Assembly (NCBI GenBank): GCA_003478355.1
Contig: QUFC01000014.1
Coordinates: forward strand, 1 to 64,000
DNA length: 64,000 bases
Direction of reading: 5' to 3'
Source: Lachnospiraceae bacterium AM48-27BH
GTDB lineage: Bacteria > Bacillota > Clostridia > Lachnospirales > Lachnospiraceae
Below the pieces are notes generated by a model, which worked only from the letters and a program-made list of their open reading frames with translations, did no database searches and had not been told where the DNA came from. The position numbers and the translations under genes are program-made. This document shows positions 63,901 through 64,000 of the stretch, piece after piece. Every line of letters begins with the position of its first letter. The stretch's first letter is position 1.

Positions 63901-64000
63901 GCGCAAGTAATACGGCGTTTCAAAGGTTTCCTCCATGAACTGCTGAATATAATCGGCATCAATCCATGTTGCACCCAAACGCACATCAATCTCGGACGCA
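60989..64000 (-). CDS. Giant SNF2-type helicase of conjugative elements, C-terminal part (cut by window; frameshifted near 63786)
   Basis: More than 1,000 residues of a superfamily 2 helicase. Walker A is HEVGAGKTFEMA, the DEAD-box equivalent FVDESHAF, motif III GTPVSNSMTE and motif VI QRNGRIIRQGN. The sequence enters the window at 64000 in one frame and shifts near 63786; adding one C restores ANAYRILEETLNLKDIRIYD. Such proteins in Tn1549- and CTn-like elements often carry an N-terminal N6-adenine methylase domain, which would lie outside the window. The role may be DNA processing or anti-restriction; it is not proven. C-terminal 150 residues are coiled coil. Confidence 0.85.

Overview
The window looks like the chromosome of a gut Firmicute of the Clostridia, most likely a Lachnospiraceae. 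This is inferred from AT-rich housekeeping genes with strong AGGAGG ribosome sites, a flavin reductase-rubredoxin-rubrerythrin fusion, a bile salt hydrolase, and Tn1549/CTn-like conjugative elements carrying tet and erm(B). No rRNA and no complete tRNA was found, so the species cannot be fixed.

Layout. (1) 1-7,700: chromosomal genes, nearly all on the minus strand, many for redox and peroxide defence (thioredoxin, rubrerythrin fusion, PerR, YaaA, Bcp), with several decayed remnants near the left edge. (2) 7,800-19,860: a degraded integrative element between two tRNA-Arg(CCT)-like 3' fragments (8,074 and 19,813). It holds a topB stub, a Fic gene, an integrase tail, then a cargo islet (FUSC transporter, two-component system, two phospholipase-D/cardiolipin synthase genes, bile salt hydrolase) and a full integrase with a three-module DNA-binding protein. 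(3) 19,860-49,217: a nearly complete Tn1549/CTn-type conjugative element (called B here). It has DUF6017 protein, PcfB, VirD4, Maff2, VirB6, PrgI, VirB4, Dcm, CHAP/C40 peptidase, DUF4315, DUF4366, TopB and two ArdA-like proteins, then relaxase and MobC, a cargo block (SnoaL, two GNATs, ribosomal-protection tet), sigma factor, excisionase and integrase, ending in a third tRNA-Arg(CCT) 3' fragment. (4) 49,217-64,000: a second element (C), open at the right edge. It holds an integrase, triple-module protein, excisionase and MazF operon, an ImmR/ImmA-like switch, a truncated second integrase followed by erm(B), relaxase, MobC, and the C-terminal half of a very large SNF2-type helicase.

How it works together. 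B and C use related integrases and appear to share one attachment site, the 3' half of tRNA-Arg(CCT). AATTAGCAA-type repeats beside each fragment look like integrase arm sites, so the locus is probably an array of elements accreted at one tRNA gene. B can plausibly conjugate by itself and carries both DNA methylation and ArdA-type restriction evasion.

A caveat for every reader: at least fifteen genes are interrupted by frameshifts, nearly all repaired by adding one base in or beside a short homopolymer. The genes affected include well-conserved transfer genes. A systematic base-calling undercount is more likely than decay, so these genes are reported here as joined.
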